Positions 17,836-27,127 of a stretch of DNA of 64,000 nt are shown here, one piece after another; the stretch's first letter is position 1; each line of letters opens with the position of its first letter. Where the stretch lies: assembly GCF_024399335.1 (NCBI RefSeq), contig NZ_CP075339.1, positions 3,286,001 through 3,350,000 of the forward strand. Reading direction: 5' to 3'. The translations under genes were made by a program, and so were the position numbers. This stretch comes from Leucobacter aridicollis (GTDB taxonomy: Bacteria; Actinomycetota; Actinomycetes; Actinomycetales; Microbacteriaceae). Below the pieces are notes generated by a model. The model had not been told where the DNA came from, did no database searches, and saw only the letters and a program-made list of their open reading frames with translations.

Positions 17836-19061
17836 GGCACCCGCACTGTGCCAAGGTACTCGGCGATCCGCCCGATCGCTTCCTCGAGCACCGATACCTC
17901 GGGGAGCGTCACGAACCGCAAGTGATCCGGCGTCGGCAGGTTGAACCCGCGGCCGTTTGTCACGAGCACCCGCGTTGCGCGAAGCAGGTTGATCACGAAC
18001 GCCTGGTCGTCCTCAATGGGGTATCGCTCGGGGTCGAGGCGCGGGAACAGGTACATGGCACCTCCCGGCAGTTCGCATGTCACACCGGGAATCTCGGTGA
18101 GCAGGCGGTGAGCGACGTCTCGCTGCTCAAGGAGTCTCCCGCCCGGGGCACACAGCGTATCGATTGACGACTCGATCTCGAGCGCCACAGGGATCGCGTA
18201 CTGCGCTGGGGCATTTGAACACATGCGCATATTCGCGAGCAGCGTGAGCCCCTCAAGGAAGTCGGCAGCGCGCTCCCTGTCGCCCGACGCGACTACCCAG
18301 CCGGCACGGTACCCGGCGACGCGCTGCGCCTTCGAGAGCCCGCTGAACGTCAGGCACAGCGTCTCGGTCACGTGCAGGGCCGCGTGTTCGTGAGTCGCGC
18401 CGTCGTACAGGATCCGGTCGTAGATCTCGTCGGCCATGAGCACGAGCCCGTGCCGTTCGGCAAGAGCCGCGAAGCCGCGAACGAGCTCCGGCGAGTACAC
18501 AGCACCCGTCGGGTTGTTCGGATTAATGAGCACGATGCCCTTGGTCTGTGGCGTGATGAGCGCCTCGATCTCAGCGAGGTTCGGCATCCAGCCGTTCGAC
18601 TCGTCGCAGGGGTAATGCACCGCGCGGCCGCCCTGCAGCGTGACTTGCGCGGTCCACAGCGGGTAGTCAGGGGCGGGAACGAGGATCTCATCGCCGCGGC
18701 TCACAAGCGCCTGCAGCACGAGCGAGATGAGCTCGCTTACGCCGTTGCCGAGGTACACGTCCTCGGGGCTGACGTCGGCGACGCCAATCGCGGTGTAGTG
18801 GTTCGCGACTGCCTCGCGGGCGGGCAAGATCCCACGGGAGTCAGTGTAGCCCTGCGCGTGCGGGAGCGCGGCCCGCAGTGCCTCGACGATCTCCGGCGGC
18901 GCCTCAAATCCGAACGGGGCAGGATTGCCGATGTTGAGTTTGAGGATCTGTTCGCCGCCGCGTTCGAGCCGCTCCGCCTCCTGGAGGATCGGCCCGCGCA
19001 CGTCGTAGCGTACGCCGGCGAGCTTACTGGACTGAGTAATCTGTCGCGTCTTCGAGCTCAC
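17832..19061 (-). CDS. AlaA-type PLP-dependent aminotransferase
   Basis: This 409-residue fold-type I aminotransferase matches the alanine-transaminase AlaA group. KLNIGNPAPFGFEAP is the N-terminal substrate loop, NPNNPTGAVYSPE the conserved Asn/Pro motif, MADEIYDRILYDG carries the PLP-ring Asp, and FSGLSKAQRVAGYRAGW contains the Schiff-base Lys and phosphate-binding Arg. It probably interconverts alanine/pyruvate and glutamate/2-oxoglutarate; other small amino acids are possible. It is co-transcribed with rlmH. Confidence 0.9.
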   Translation of the reverse strand: MSSKTRQITQSSKLAGVRYDVRGPILQEAERLERGGEQILKLNIGNPAPFGFEAPPEIVEALRAALPHAQGYTDSRGILPAREAVANHYTAIGVADVSPEDVYLGNGVSELISLVLQALVSRGDEILVPAPDYPLWTAQVTLQGGRAVHYPCDESNGWMPNLAEIEALITPQTKGIVLINPNNPTGAVYSPELVRGFAALAERHGLVLMADEIYDRILYDGATHEHAALHVTETLCLTFSGLSKAQRVAGYRAGWVVASGDRERAADFLEGLTLLANMRMCSNAPAQYAIPVALEIESSIDTLCAPGGRLLEQRDVAHRLLTEIPGVTCELPGGAMYLFPRLDPERYPIEDDQAFVINLLRATRVLVTNGRGFNLPTPDHLRFVTLPEVSVLEEAIGRIAEYLGTVRVP

Positions 19062-19090
19062 GGGCCGAGTTTACTCCCCTCAGTGGCGGG

Positions 19091-19951
19091 CTATCTTGTC
19101 GCGCGGAGCAAAATATCGCCGAGTTCCACTTGCGCAGAGATCTTGTGAGGCGCACCAGGGGTGGTCGTGAGGCGGTTCTCGATCGTCCCGATGCCGCCCC
19201 GCTGCACGACGTCGTACACGCCGTCTGGCACCTCAAGCGAGATGGACCCCGCGCTCACGTTCAGGCCAACGTCGACAGGCTGCGCGCCGGTGAGTCGCAG
19301 ATCGAGATCGCCGAGCGACACGTCGGCGTCGACTGTCTGAACGTCCGAGAGTTCGCCCTGCACCGTACCGACGCCGACGGTCGCGTTCAGGCTTGTCGCA
19401 GAGCCAGAGACTGTCGCCTCGCCGGCGTCGACCTTCAGGTTGAGCTCGCCGAACCTCCCTGCCGCCTGCACCTCACCGACCCCGACCCGAATGTCAGCGT
19501 CGATGGTGCGGTCTGCGAGCTCGTTCGGTAGCGTAAGCGTCGCCTGAACGTGCTGGCCGCGGTTGCTCGGGCACACCCCAAGGAAGCAGAAGCCCGAGCG
19601 GTCGACCTTCGGCGCCCGCACGGTGATGCTGTCGCCAGCACGGTCCAGCTCCCACTTGTCGGCGGAACCACCGCGGGCTTCGAGCGTCGCTCCCTCGACC
19701 GCGCCAAACTGGAGGGTGAGTTCCGCGACGCCAACGTTGAGGTCGAGGTCCGTGACCCCGGTCGCGTCAATCATCGTTCCCGCCGCGGACTGCGACAGCT
19801 CCACCCGCTGCGATGACAGCGCCATCCCGACAGCCGCTGAGGCCCCGAGCCCGAGAAGGACAACGCCGCCGACAACGGCTGTGACGATCCCGACGACGCC
19901 GATCCCGCGCTTGGGTGAGGCCGGACCTGTCGGTGCAGGGTGCATGGTCAT
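19091..19951 (-). CDS. Membrane-anchored DUF4097 beta-repeat protein
   Basis: This 286-residue protein has a short Pro-rich cytoplasmic N-terminus, one membrane segment at about residues 17-47 and then an extracellular beta-solenoid-like DUF4097 domain with repeating patterns such as VGVAELTLQFG, VGVGEVQAAGRFGELNLKVDAGEATVSG and VSLGDLDLRLTG. Two cysteines (FCFLGVC) may form a disulfide. Related domains occur in LiaF/LiaG-type cell-envelope stress proteins. It overlaps the response-regulator gene by 4 bases and is the last gene of the kinase-regulator operon, which suggests an output or sensing partner. Confidence 0.8.
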   Translation of the reverse strand: MTMHPAPTGPASPKRGIGVVGIVTAVVGGVVLLGLGASAAVGMALSSQRVELSQSAAGTMIDATGVTDLDLNVGVAELTLQFGAVEGATLEARGGSADKWELDRAGDSITVRAPKVDRSGFCFLGVCPSNRGQHVQATLTLPNELADRTIDADIRVGVGEVQAAGRFGELNLKVDAGEATVSGSATSLNATVGVGTVQGELSDVQTVDADVSLGDLDLRLTGAQPVDVGLNVSAGSISLEVPDGVYDVVQRGGIGTIENRLTTTPGAPHKISAQVELGDILLRATR

Positions 19952-20646
19952 GAGGTGAATCCTGTCTGTGGAATGTGAGTGGTGGCGGCACCGGGGCCAC
20001 CAGTACTTTGCAGGTGAGCGATCGCTGCGAGTACCCGGCGGTTGCCCGACTCGTCTTGGTCAAGCTCAAGTTTCTGGAAAATCGCCGTGATGTGCTTCTC
20101 AACGCTCGCCTCTGAAACGAACAATTGAGCCGCAATCGCCTGGTTCGATCTGCCCTCGGCGAGCACCGCAAGCACGGTCCGCTCACGAGCTGTCAGGCGC
20201 TCCATCTTTGCGTCCTTGCTTCGCCTCGTGAGCAGCTGTGCAACGACCTCTGGGTCAAGTACGGTGGCGCCGCCAGCAATCCGATCGATAGCCTGGGCAA
20301 ACTCCGCGACGTCTGCGACACGATCCTTCAGCAGGTATCCGAACGCCCCGCCATGTCCCGAAATGAGCTCGCTCGCGTACCGCTCCTCAACGTACTGCGA
20401 GAGCACAAGCACAGGCAGCTGCGGGTGTCGCGCACGCAGTTCGAGGGCGAGTCGGATGCCCTCGTCGCTGAACGTCGGGGGCATCCGAACGTCGAGAATG
20501 CAGAGGTCCGGGCGATCCTGATCGACTGCTTCAGCCACCCCGATCGTGTCTGCGAATGCGCCGACAACCTCGTGGCCCGAATGCTCGAGCAACCGCACGA
20601 GCCCCTCACGGAGCAGAACCGAGTCCTCGCAAATCAGGATGCGCAC
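19948..20646 (-). CDS. NarL/LuxR-type response regulator
   Basis: This 232-residue regulator has a receiver domain with the acidic pocket CEDS near residue 8 and phospho-acceptor Asp in DLCILDVRMPP, and a C-terminal LuxR helix-turn-helix (LTARERTVLAVLAEGRSNQA, then LFVSEASVEKHITAIFQKL). It overlaps the 3' end of the kinase gene by 13 bases. It is the cognate partner of the downstream-overlapping DUF4097 gene's kinase by operon context. Confidence 0.93.
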   Translation of the reverse strand: MRILICEDSVLLREGLVRLLEHSGHEVVGAFADTIGVAEAVDQDRPDLCILDVRMPPTFSDEGIRLALELRARHPQLPVLVLSQYVEERYASELISGHGGAFGYLLKDRVADVAEFAQAIDRIAGGATVLDPEVVAQLLTRRSKDAKMERLTARERTVLAVLAEGRSNQAIAAQLFVSEASVEKHITAIFQKLELDQDESGNRRVLAAIAHLQSTGGPGAATTHIPQTGFTS

Positions 20647-21968
20647 GGGACACTCACCTCCAGCGACGTCGGGCCGCCGAGCGGACTATCGAGCCTGAAG
20701 GTGCCACCCGCAGCGAGCACGCGGTTGGTGATGCCGTCAAGGCCTCCACCGGGAATCACGCGGGCGCCACCGACGCCGTTGTCCTCAACCCTCGCCCACA
20801 ACGTCCCCGTGTCACGGAGGCGGACGGTCACGCGCACTTCGCGGGCGCGCGAATGCTTCGAGGCGTTCGTCAGTGACTCTGCGATGACGAAATAGACCGC
20901 GGTCTCGGCTTCGCGACTGCACCTACCCTCGAACCGCACGTCAAGCGTCACCGGCACGTGAGACCGACCCGCGAGAGCCGACAGTGCCGCATCGAGGCCG
21001 CGATCGTCGAGCACAGACGGGTTGATCCCGCGCGCGAGCTGACGCAGCTCAGTGATCGCGGCCTTCGTCGACGTGTGAGCCTCCGCGATGAGCGCCTTCG
21101 CGCTATCCGGGTCAGCATCGATCTGCTGCTGCGCAAGGCCGAGCGTCATGCCGACCGACACCAACCGCGGCTGCACTCCGTCATGCAGGTCTCGTTCGAG
21201 ACGCGTCCGCTCGAGGTCCGCGGCACGCACAGCTCCAGCGCGCTGCTGCTCCGACAACTCCGCTGCCGCTTGCAGGTGCTCTGCCTCGGCGCCAGCACGG
21301 GCGATCCAGACCGTGAGCACCCTGTGCAGCAGCGCGAGCCCGACCATCGCCGCCGCGCACAGCACCGCGACGATCGCGAACGCAAACCACGGAAGATCAG
21401 CAATGAACGGAGCGAGAAGCAGCCCAGAGTTTGGGTGATACTCGACCGCACCGCCAGTCGCCGTCAGGATCGCGGCAGAAACGCCCCACACCAAGTTTTG
21501 CGCGCAGATGAGAAAGAACAGTCCGAGAAAAGTCGCGACCGCGAAGCTCGCGATCGCCTGCCACATGCGGCCCTCTACACACTGTGCCCACATCATGCGC
21601 AGGAAGCCACCAAACCCAGGCGCACGCTGCTGTACGGCGCGGAGCGGCGGAATGCCGAGAGCATAGAGCCCATCGACACGCTCAGTCTCACACCAGGCGG
21701 CCCCGAACAGCACGTAGACGAGGGCGATAAGAAACAGCAGGCCGATGCCGAACACCAGTGTCAGGCCAAGCCCGACGCCAAGCAACGCAAACACTGTGAC
21801 GAAGAGGGCCCACCCCAGCAGTCCGAGCGCAGCGAGGTGCAGCATGGTGAGCGCGATCCTCAACGGGGGCTTCTCCCCCTGGGGGCGCTTCGCTGCTAGC
21901 TGCGTGCCGGCCGCGGGCCTCGCTGCGGCGGGTGAGTGAGGGGCCGGTGCCCAGGGCTCGCTTGTCAT
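20634..21968 (-). CDS. Sensor histidine kinase with four-helix putative sensor domain
   Basis: This 444-residue kinase has an N-terminal membrane domain of about four segments (residues 40-230) that resembles the PF13796 putative sensor. A HisKA_3 dimerisation region follows, with the phospho-acceptor His in LERDLHDGVQPRLVSVGMTL, and a HATPase domain with VIAESLTNASKHS and VEDNGVGGA. This is the DesK/NarX-type kinase paired with NarL-type regulators in actinobacteria. No ligand can be inferred; envelope stress is suggested by the DUF4097 protein in the operon. Confidence 0.92.
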   Translation of the reverse strand: MTSEPWAPAPHSPAAARPAAGTQLAAKRPQGEKPPLRIALTMLHLAALGLLGWALFVTVFALLGVGLGLTLVFGIGLLFLIALVYVLFGAAWCETERVDGLYALGIPPLRAVQQRAPGFGGFLRMMWAQCVEGRMWQAIASFAVATFLGLFFLICAQNLVWGVSAAILTATGGAVEYHPNSGLLLAPFIADLPWFAFAIVAVLCAAAMVGLALLHRVLTVWIARAGAEAEHLQAAAELSEQQRAGAVRAADLERTRLERDLHDGVQPRLVSVGMTLGLAQQQIDADPDSAKALIAEAHTSTKAAITELRQLARGINPSVLDDRGLDAALSALAGRSHVPVTLDVRFEGRCSREAETAVYFVIAESLTNASKHSRAREVRVTVRLRDTGTLWARVEDNGVGGARVIPGGGLDGITNRVLAAGGTFRLDSPLGGPTSLEVSVPCAS

Positions 21969-22109
21969 ACTTCTACGTTAGAGCGCGCACGCGAGTACCC
22001 CTACCCCGCTGGCCCGAGAACCGTGTTCGGGTTTTCCCTACCCTGTCGCAACGCGCGGCGCCAGGCCGGGCGCTGCGGCATGGAGGATGCGCACCGCGCG
22101 CCAGCCGGG

Positions 22110-23984
22110 CTAGCTCTGCTGCGCGTAGAGCTCGGCGTACGCCCCACCCATCGCGAGCAGCTCCCTGTGCGTCCCCTGCTCGAGAATGCGGCCCGCGCCG
22201 AGCACGAAGATCCGATCCGCGCCTTCCACAGTCGAAAGCCTGTGCGCGATTGCCACGGTCGTGCGCCCCTCGCGCGCGTCGTCGAGTGCCCGCTGCACAA
22301 TGCGCTCGTTGACGGTGTCGAGTGCGCTCGTCGCCTCGTCGAGCACGAGCACTCGCGGATTCTTCAGCAGTACGCGTGCGATTGCGATGCGCTGCTTCTC
22401 GCCGCCCGAGAGCCGGTACCCGCGCTCTCCGACAATCGTCTCGTACCCGTCCGCGAACGAGACGATCGTGTCGTGGATATTCGCAAGCTTCGCCGCTCTC
22501 GCCACCTCTTCGTCAGTCGCGTCGGGCTTCGCGTAGCGCAGGTTGTCTGCGATGGAGGCATGAAACAGGTAGGGCTCCTGCGTGACAACGCCGATGCGAT
22601 CCATCAGCGCTTCCTGCTTGAGCTCGCGCACGTCGTCACCGCCGTAGGTCACCGAACCACCGGTCACGTCGTACAGTCGCGGGATCAGCGAGCCGATTGT
22701 CGTCTTACCTGATCCTGACGCGCCGACGAACGCGACGAATTCGCCGGGTTCAATGACGAACGAGACGTTGTCGATCGTTGGTCGGTCGTCTGGCCCGGCA
22801 TCGGGATAAGCGAATACAACGTCATCGAAGACGATACGGCCAGCCCGGCCCGGCTCCTCGGTCGGTTCAAGGGCGTCAGGCTTGTCGACGATCTGCGGCG
22901 TGAGGTCGAGATACTCGAAGATGCGCGCAAACAGGGCGCTCGAGGTCTGCAAGTCGAGAGCGACACGCATGAGCGCCATCAGCGGGAACAGCAGCCGCGA
23001 CTGGATCGTGGTGAATGCGACGATCGTGCCGGCGGTGATGCCTGCGTCGAGGCCCCGACCGGTCGCGCGTTCGATGAGCCAGCCCGACACGAGGTAGACG
23101 ATCGCTGGGACCGCTGAGAGGAAGACGTTTACGAGCGCGAAGAAGACCTGGCCGCTCATCGCCTGCTTCACCTGAAGTGCAATCTGATTGCGGTTCTCGC
23201 TCGCGTAGCGCTCTGTTTCGGTGCTCTGGCGGGAGTACGTTTTCGCGAGCAGCACGCCCGAAACTGACAGCGCCTCCTGCGTGATTGCAGTCATCTCTGA
23301 CAACGACTCCTGCGTTTTCCCGGCGATCCTGGCGCGCACCTGGCCGACCCGACGCTGCGCGATGACGAGCACTGGCATCAAGATGAGTGCGATGATCGTC
23401 AGCTTCCAACTGAGCAGAATCATCGCCACAGCCGCCGCGATCACTGTCACGGTATTGCCGATCACGTTCGAGACTGTGTTTGTCAGCACGTTTGCGACGC
23501 CGCCGACGTCGTTCTGCAGCCGCGATTGGATGATGCCTGTCTTGGTGCGGGTGAAGAACCCGAGTTCCATCGACTGCAGGTGCGAGAACAGCTTCACCCG
23601 CAGATCACCCATGACCCGGTTACCAACGCGGGCGGTGAAGTAGGTCTGTACGACGCCGATGAGTGCCGAGACCACGAAGACGACGATCATCGCCCCAACG
23701 AGCCAGGTAAGCACTGGCATGTTCGGTCCGCTGCCGTCGACGGGGAACAGCCCGTCGTCGAAGACCCGCTGGGTGATGAGCGGCGGCATGATGCCGAGCG
23801 CCGCCGAGATCAGTACGAGCACGACGATGATGCTCAATGGGCCGCGGTAGGGCTTAAAGAGCTCGGCGATCCTGCGCCCAAGGTTCGCGACCTTCGGAGC
23901 GGCCTCGTTCAGCTTCCGCTGTGCCTCGAAGTCACCGCCAGATACCCTGCCCCCGCGGCCACCGCCGCCTCCACCCATGCTCAT
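22110..23984 (-). CDS. MsbA/LmrA-type ABC exporter half-transporter
   Basis: This 624-residue protein fuses a six-helix type IV ABC exporter domain (about residues 40-340) to one ATPase domain. The ATPase has VGASGSGKTTIGSLIPRLYD, the Q-loop VTQEPYLFHASI, signature LSGGEKQRIAIARVLL and Walker B VLVLDEATSALD. The N-terminus has a Gly/Arg-rich stretch (MSMGGGGGGRGGRVSGG). It probably works as a homodimer because no partner gene is adjacent. Drug or lipid export is typical of the family; substrate is unknown. It is transcribed alone, with about 140 bases to the next gene. Confidence 0.92.
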   Translation of the reverse strand: MSMGGGGGGRGGRVSGGDFEAQRKLNEAAPKVANLGRRIAELFKPYRGPLSIIVVLVLISAALGIMPPLITQRVFDDGLFPVDGSGPNMPVLTWLVGAMIVVFVVSALIGVVQTYFTARVGNRVMGDLRVKLFSHLQSMELGFFTRTKTGIIQSRLQNDVGGVANVLTNTVSNVIGNTVTVIAAAVAMILLSWKLTIIALILMPVLVIAQRRVGQVRARIAGKTQESLSEMTAITQEALSVSGVLLAKTYSRQSTETERYASENRNQIALQVKQAMSGQVFFALVNVFLSAVPAIVYLVSGWLIERATGRGLDAGITAGTIVAFTTIQSRLLFPLMALMRVALDLQTSSALFARIFEYLDLTPQIVDKPDALEPTEEPGRAGRIVFDDVVFAYPDAGPDDRPTIDNVSFVIEPGEFVAFVGASGSGKTTIGSLIPRLYDVTGGSVTYGGDDVRELKQEALMDRIGVVTQEPYLFHASIADNLRYAKPDATDEEVARAAKLANIHDTIVSFADGYETIVGERGYRLSGGEKQRIAIARVLLKNPRVLVLDEATSALDTVNERIVQRALDDAREGRTTVAIAHRLSTVEGADRIFVLGAGRILEQGTHRELLAMGGAYAELYAQQS

Positions 23985-24093
23985 GAGTTGAGCGTACCGG
24001 CAGGCGGCTCGAATCGTCGCTACGTCGTGCGATCAACTTTCGGGCGCACTGTTCAGCCCGGCCTGGCGGGCGCCCACGCGCTGCGTCCGGGTC

Positions 24094-25590
24094 TTAGCTC
24101 GCCTCGGTCGGGCCATCGACGACCATGACAGGCCCGGTCCTTGGCGGGCGCGGAGCGAACAGCAGCGTGAGCGCCGCACCGATCGCGATCACCGCGACCG
24201 GAAGCAGGATCGACTGTCCCATCGCGGCCGCAAATCCGTCCTGTAGCTGCGGCGGCAGCTGCCCTCCGGCGCCGCCCACCGCAGCCCCGTCACCAAGTTC
24301 GGCGGAGAGTCGGGAGGCCATGAGCGCCGTGATCGAGGCCGAGCCGAGCACCGCGCCGACCTGTCGGCTCGTGTTGTACACACCTGAGCCGGCGCCGGCG
24401 AGCTCGAGCGGCAGATTGAATGTCGTGATCGCCGACAGCGGCCCCCACATTCCGGCGTTTGCGACGCCAAGGATTGCGCTCGGAATGAGCAGCAGCCAGA
24501 TCGGGGTGCCGGGCTTCAGCATGACGAAGTACAGGAGCATCCCAGCCGCGAGCAGCAGCAGGCCCGCTGTGGCAATGCGGCGCGGGTCGCCGCGGTCGAT
24601 CAAGATCCCGGCGGGCCGCGCGAGCGCCGCCGACAGCACCGCCATCGGCACGAGCATGAGCGCCGATTCGGTCGGGGTAAGGCCGCGAACGAGTTGGAAG
24701 AAGAACATCAGCGGCATGCCCATGCTCGTCACCGCGAAGCCCACCGTGATGATCGTCGACGTGCCGACGGAGAAGTTGCGGTCGCGGAAGATGCGAAGCG
24801 GCAACAGCGGCTCACCGCGCTGTACGCGTTGCCACCAAATGAACAGCCCGAGCACGACGATACCGACGCCGATGAGCAGCCAGACGGAGATCGGACCCCA
24901 GATCTGCCCCCAATCGAAGTTCTCGCCCTCTTGAATACCGAAGACGACGAGGAACATGCCGACCGCGCTGAGCACGACGCCGAGCCAGTCCATCCGATGC
25001 GCGTGCGTTTCGAGCCTCGGCACGTACTTCAACGCGAGCACGAACGCGACAACCGCGACAGGCACGTTGATGAAGAAGATCCACTCCCACCCGACTGAGT
25101 CGATGAGGAACCCGCCAAGGATAGGTCCAACAAGCGTCGCAACGCCGGCGGTAATTCCCCAGACAGCCATCGCCTGGCCGCGCTCGCGGGGTGCGAAGAT
25201 GCGGGTGATCACCGACATCGTCTGCGGTGTCATGAGCGCCGCGCCGAAACCTTGGAAGACGCGCGCTACAACAAGTGCCTCGATCGTCGGCGCGAGGCCG
25301 CACGCGAGCGATGACACAGCGAAGACGGTGAGTCCGATGAGGTACACACGACGCGGGCCGAACCTGTCGCCGAGCCTGCCGGTGATGAGCAGCGGGACTG
25401 CATACGCGAGCAGGTAGGCGCTCGTCGCCCAGAGCGTCGCCGTCATGTCCGTATTGAGGCTCTTCATGATCGTCGGGTTCGCGACAGACACGATCGTCGT
25501 GTCGATGAGGATCATGAAGAATCCGAGGACGAGCGTCCAGAGCGCGGCCCACGGGCGAATCTCTGACGGGTCAGTAAAGTTCTTGCGCAC
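24094..25590 (-). CDS. DHA2-type 14-helix MFS drug exporter
   Basis: This 498-residue MFS protein has about 14 membrane segments, with motif A GRLGDRFGPRRVYLIG and motif C-like GVATLVGPILGGFLIDSVGWEWIFFINVP, the EmrB/QacA hallmark of proton-coupled drug exporters. The C-terminus carries a hydrophobic tail and then acidic residues. It is monocistronic; the terminator at 25618-25654 lies upstream of it and ends the hup transcript. Confidence 0.88.
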   Translation of the reverse strand: MRKNFTDPSEIRPWAALWTLVLGFFMILIDTTIVSVANPTIMKSLNTDMTATLWATSAYLLAYAVPLLITGRLGDRFGPRRVYLIGLTVFAVSSLACGLAPTIEALVVARVFQGFGAALMTPQTMSVITRIFAPRERGQAMAVWGITAGVATLVGPILGGFLIDSVGWEWIFFINVPVAVVAFVLALKYVPRLETHAHRMDWLGVVLSAVGMFLVVFGIQEGENFDWGQIWGPISVWLLIGVGIVVLGLFIWWQRVQRGEPLLPLRIFRDRNFSVGTSTIITVGFAVTSMGMPLMFFFQLVRGLTPTESALMLVPMAVLSAALARPAGILIDRGDPRRIATAGLLLLAAGMLLYFVMLKPGTPIWLLLIPSAILGVANAGMWGPLSAITTFNLPLELAGAGSGVYNTSRQVGAVLGSASITALMASRLSAELGDGAAVGGAGGQLPPQLQDGFAAAMGQSILLPVAVIAIGAALTLLFAPRPPRTGPVMVVDGPTEAS

Positions 25591-25617
25591 CGCACTAGCT
25601 TACGCCTCGAAAAACGA

Positions 25618-25654
25618 CGAACCCCCGCGCCGGCGGCAGCCGGGCGGGGGTTCG
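25618..25654 (-). terminator. Terminator of the HU gene
   Basis: CGAACCCCCGC at 25618-25628 pairs perfectly with GCGGGGGTTCG at 25644-25654. On the minus strand the stem is followed by TCGTCGTTTTT. It lies 14 bases after the HU stop codon. Confidence 0.9.
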
Positions 25655-25667
25655 TGAAAAGCGAAAG

Positions 25668-25946
25668 CTACTTCACGGCAGCCTTGAGCTTCGAGCCAAC
25701 CGACACCTTGACGCGCTTGCCAGCGGGGATGTCGATGGTCTCGCCGGTGCGCGGGTTGCGGCCGGTACGAGCAGCGGTGGTCGCGGTCTCGAACGAGAGC
25801 CAGCCGGGGATCGAAACCTTCTCGCCTGCAGCGACAGTCTCGGAAACAGCCGCGAACAGGCCGTCGAGCACGTTCGAAACTGCTGCCTGGCTCTGGCCAG
25901 TCTCAGCGGCGATCTTTGCGACGAGCTCAGTCTTGTTGAGTGCCAT
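25668..25946 (-). CDS. hup: HU-family DNA-binding protein
   Basis: HU is a small dimeric nucleoid protein that bends DNA. The 92-residue protein starts MALNKTELVAKIAAETGQSQAA and has the arm motif RTGRNPRTGETIDIPAGKRV with the conserved RNP turn. It lacks the Lys/Ala/Pro-rich C-terminal extension of mycobacterial HupB, so it is the short form. It has its own terminator. Confidence 0.96.
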   Translation of the reverse strand: MALNKTELVAKIAAETGQSQAAVSNVLDGLFAAVSETVAAGEKVSIPGWLSFETATTAARTGRNPRTGETIDIPAGKRVKVSVGSKLKAAVK

Positions 25947-26142
25947 GTTGTGTCCTTTCAGGGCGGTGACCGTTGGCCTGCCGGCCCCTGATCTATTCGG
26001 GGTGTCACCTCCGCTAAAGAGGTTCCGATCAGTTTGATCGGTATGAATCTACCCTACGTTTGCCAAAAAGCGGCGCGATTACGCGGATTTCTTTGGACTG
26101 CGTGTCGTATTCGCTATTGGAGAACACTTCGGGAAGACGTGC

Positions 26143-26185
26143 AGAGGGGCGAGACCGACCAGAAACTGATCAGTCCCGCCCCTCT
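26143..26185 (-). terminator. Hairpin downstream of rpsN
   Basis: AGAGGGGCG at 26143-26151 pairs with CGCCCCTCT at 26177-26185, with a further GAC/GTC pairing inside and a loop of about 15 bases. It begins 34 bases after the rpsN stop. No clear U-run follows on the minus strand, so efficiency is uncertain. Confidence 0.55.
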
Positions 26186-26219
26186 GAAGATGCGGTGCTA
26201 CCGGCTTACAACCGAGCGA

Positions 26220-26525
26220 TTACCAGCTCGACTTGGTGATGCCGGGGAGCTCGCCACGGTGTGCCATGTCGCGGAAGCGAACACGCGAAACACCGTACTT
26301 CGTCAGCACGCCACGGGGGCGGCCGTCGATGACGTCGCGGCTCCGAACGCGCACGGGCGACGCGTTGCGGGGAAGCTTCTGCAGGCCCACACGAGCAGCC
26401 TCACGGCTCTCATCGGTGCCGTTGGGGTCAATGAGCGCCTTCTTGAGCTCGAGACGCTTCTCAGCGTAACGCGCAACAATCGCCTGGCGCTGCTTGTTCT
26501 TCGCAATCATGCTCTTCTTAGCCAT
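26220..26525 (-). CDS. rpsN: 30S ribosomal protein S14, zinc-free (101 aa) type
   Basis: This 101-residue uS14 starts [14 protein letters not shown] and ends [19 protein letters not shown]. It contains no cysteine, so it is the long, zinc-independent form rather than the 61-residue zinc-ribbon form. It is the last gene of a three-gene ribosomal cluster, two bases after the rpmG stop. In other actinobacteria such paralogues are Zur-regulated, but no Zur box is visible upstream of this cluster. Confidence 0.96.
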   Translation of the reverse strand: MAKKSMIAKNKQRQAIVARYAEKRLELKKALIDPNGTDESREAARVGLQKLPRNASPVRVRSRDVIDGRPRGVLTKYGVSRVRFRDMAHRGELPGITKSSW

Positions 26526-26527
26526 GC

Positions 26528-26695
26528 TTAGCGCTCCTCTCGGAATTCGACGTGCTTACGGATAACCGGATCGTACTTCTTGAGCACGAGGCGATCGGGG
26601 GTGTTACGACGGTTCTTCTTGGTCACGTAGGTGTAACCAGTGCCTGCCGTCGAACGGAGCTTGATGATCGGACGTACGTCCTTATCCTTAGCCAT
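26528..26695 (-). CDS. rpmG: 50S ribosomal protein L33, cysteine-free type
   Basis: This 55-residue protein begins [18 protein letters not shown] and ends [17 protein letters not shown], as typical bL33. It has no cysteine and is therefore the zinc-independent form. Its ATG overlaps the rpmB stop (TAATG), and its stop is two bases from the rpsN start. The three genes form a tight operon rpmB-rpmG-rpsN. Confidence 0.96.
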   Translation of the reverse strand: MAKDKDVRPIIKLRSTAGTGYTYVTKKNRRNTPDRLVLKKYDPVIRKHVEFREER

Positions 26696-26931
26696 TAGAA
26701 CTTCACCCCACGCTTCTTCAGGTCAGCGACCACAGCCTCGATGCCACGGGCATCGATAACCTTGATGCCCTTAGCCGACAGGGTGAGGGTCACCTTGCGG
26801 CCGAGCGAGGGCACGAAGTAGGTCTTCTTCTGGATGTTCGGATCGAACCGACGCTTGGTGCGACGGTGCGAGTGCGAAATGTTGTGTCCGAAGCCGGGAA
26901 CGGCGCCGGTCACCTGGCACACTGCTGCCAT
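26695..26931 (-). CDS. rpmB: 50S ribosomal protein L28
   Basis: This 78-residue bL28 starts [20 protein letters not shown] and contains [15 protein letters not shown]. Only one cysteine (C5) is present, so it cannot form the four-Cys zinc site of the zinc-binding form. The ATG at 26931 gives the canonical N-terminus; a longer frame reading upstream to 27111 is not real. It is the first gene of the cluster, and its promoter lies in 26932-27127, shared divergently with trhO. Confidence 0.96.
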   Translation of the reverse strand: MAAVCQVTGAVPGFGHNISHSHRRTKRRFDPNIQKKTYFVPSLGRKVTLTLSAKGIKVIDARGIEAVVADLKKRGVKF

Positions 26932-27127
26932 GATGTTTCCTCTCATACCGTGAGACCGGACGGCCTCACCCAAGATTTCTTGTCTGCGGGACCCGCCGAG
27001 GCAAGCCTCCGGTAACGGTTCCTGCGGTGCGTGCACTGGGACGGCGCACGACCAAGGGTCAAGCTTACGCGAATCTGACCGACAGCGCAACGCGCCCAGG
27101 AACCCGCACACATGTCAACGACGTACC

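Noticed and set aside
26932..27111. N-terminal extension of the L28 frame
   Set aside because: The canonical bL28 start MAAVCQVTG is at 26931 and the extension matches nothing known.
26932..27127. Possible Zur operator upstream of rpmB-rpmG-rpsN
   Set aside because: No A/T-rich Zur-type palindrome is visible in this GC-rich stretch.
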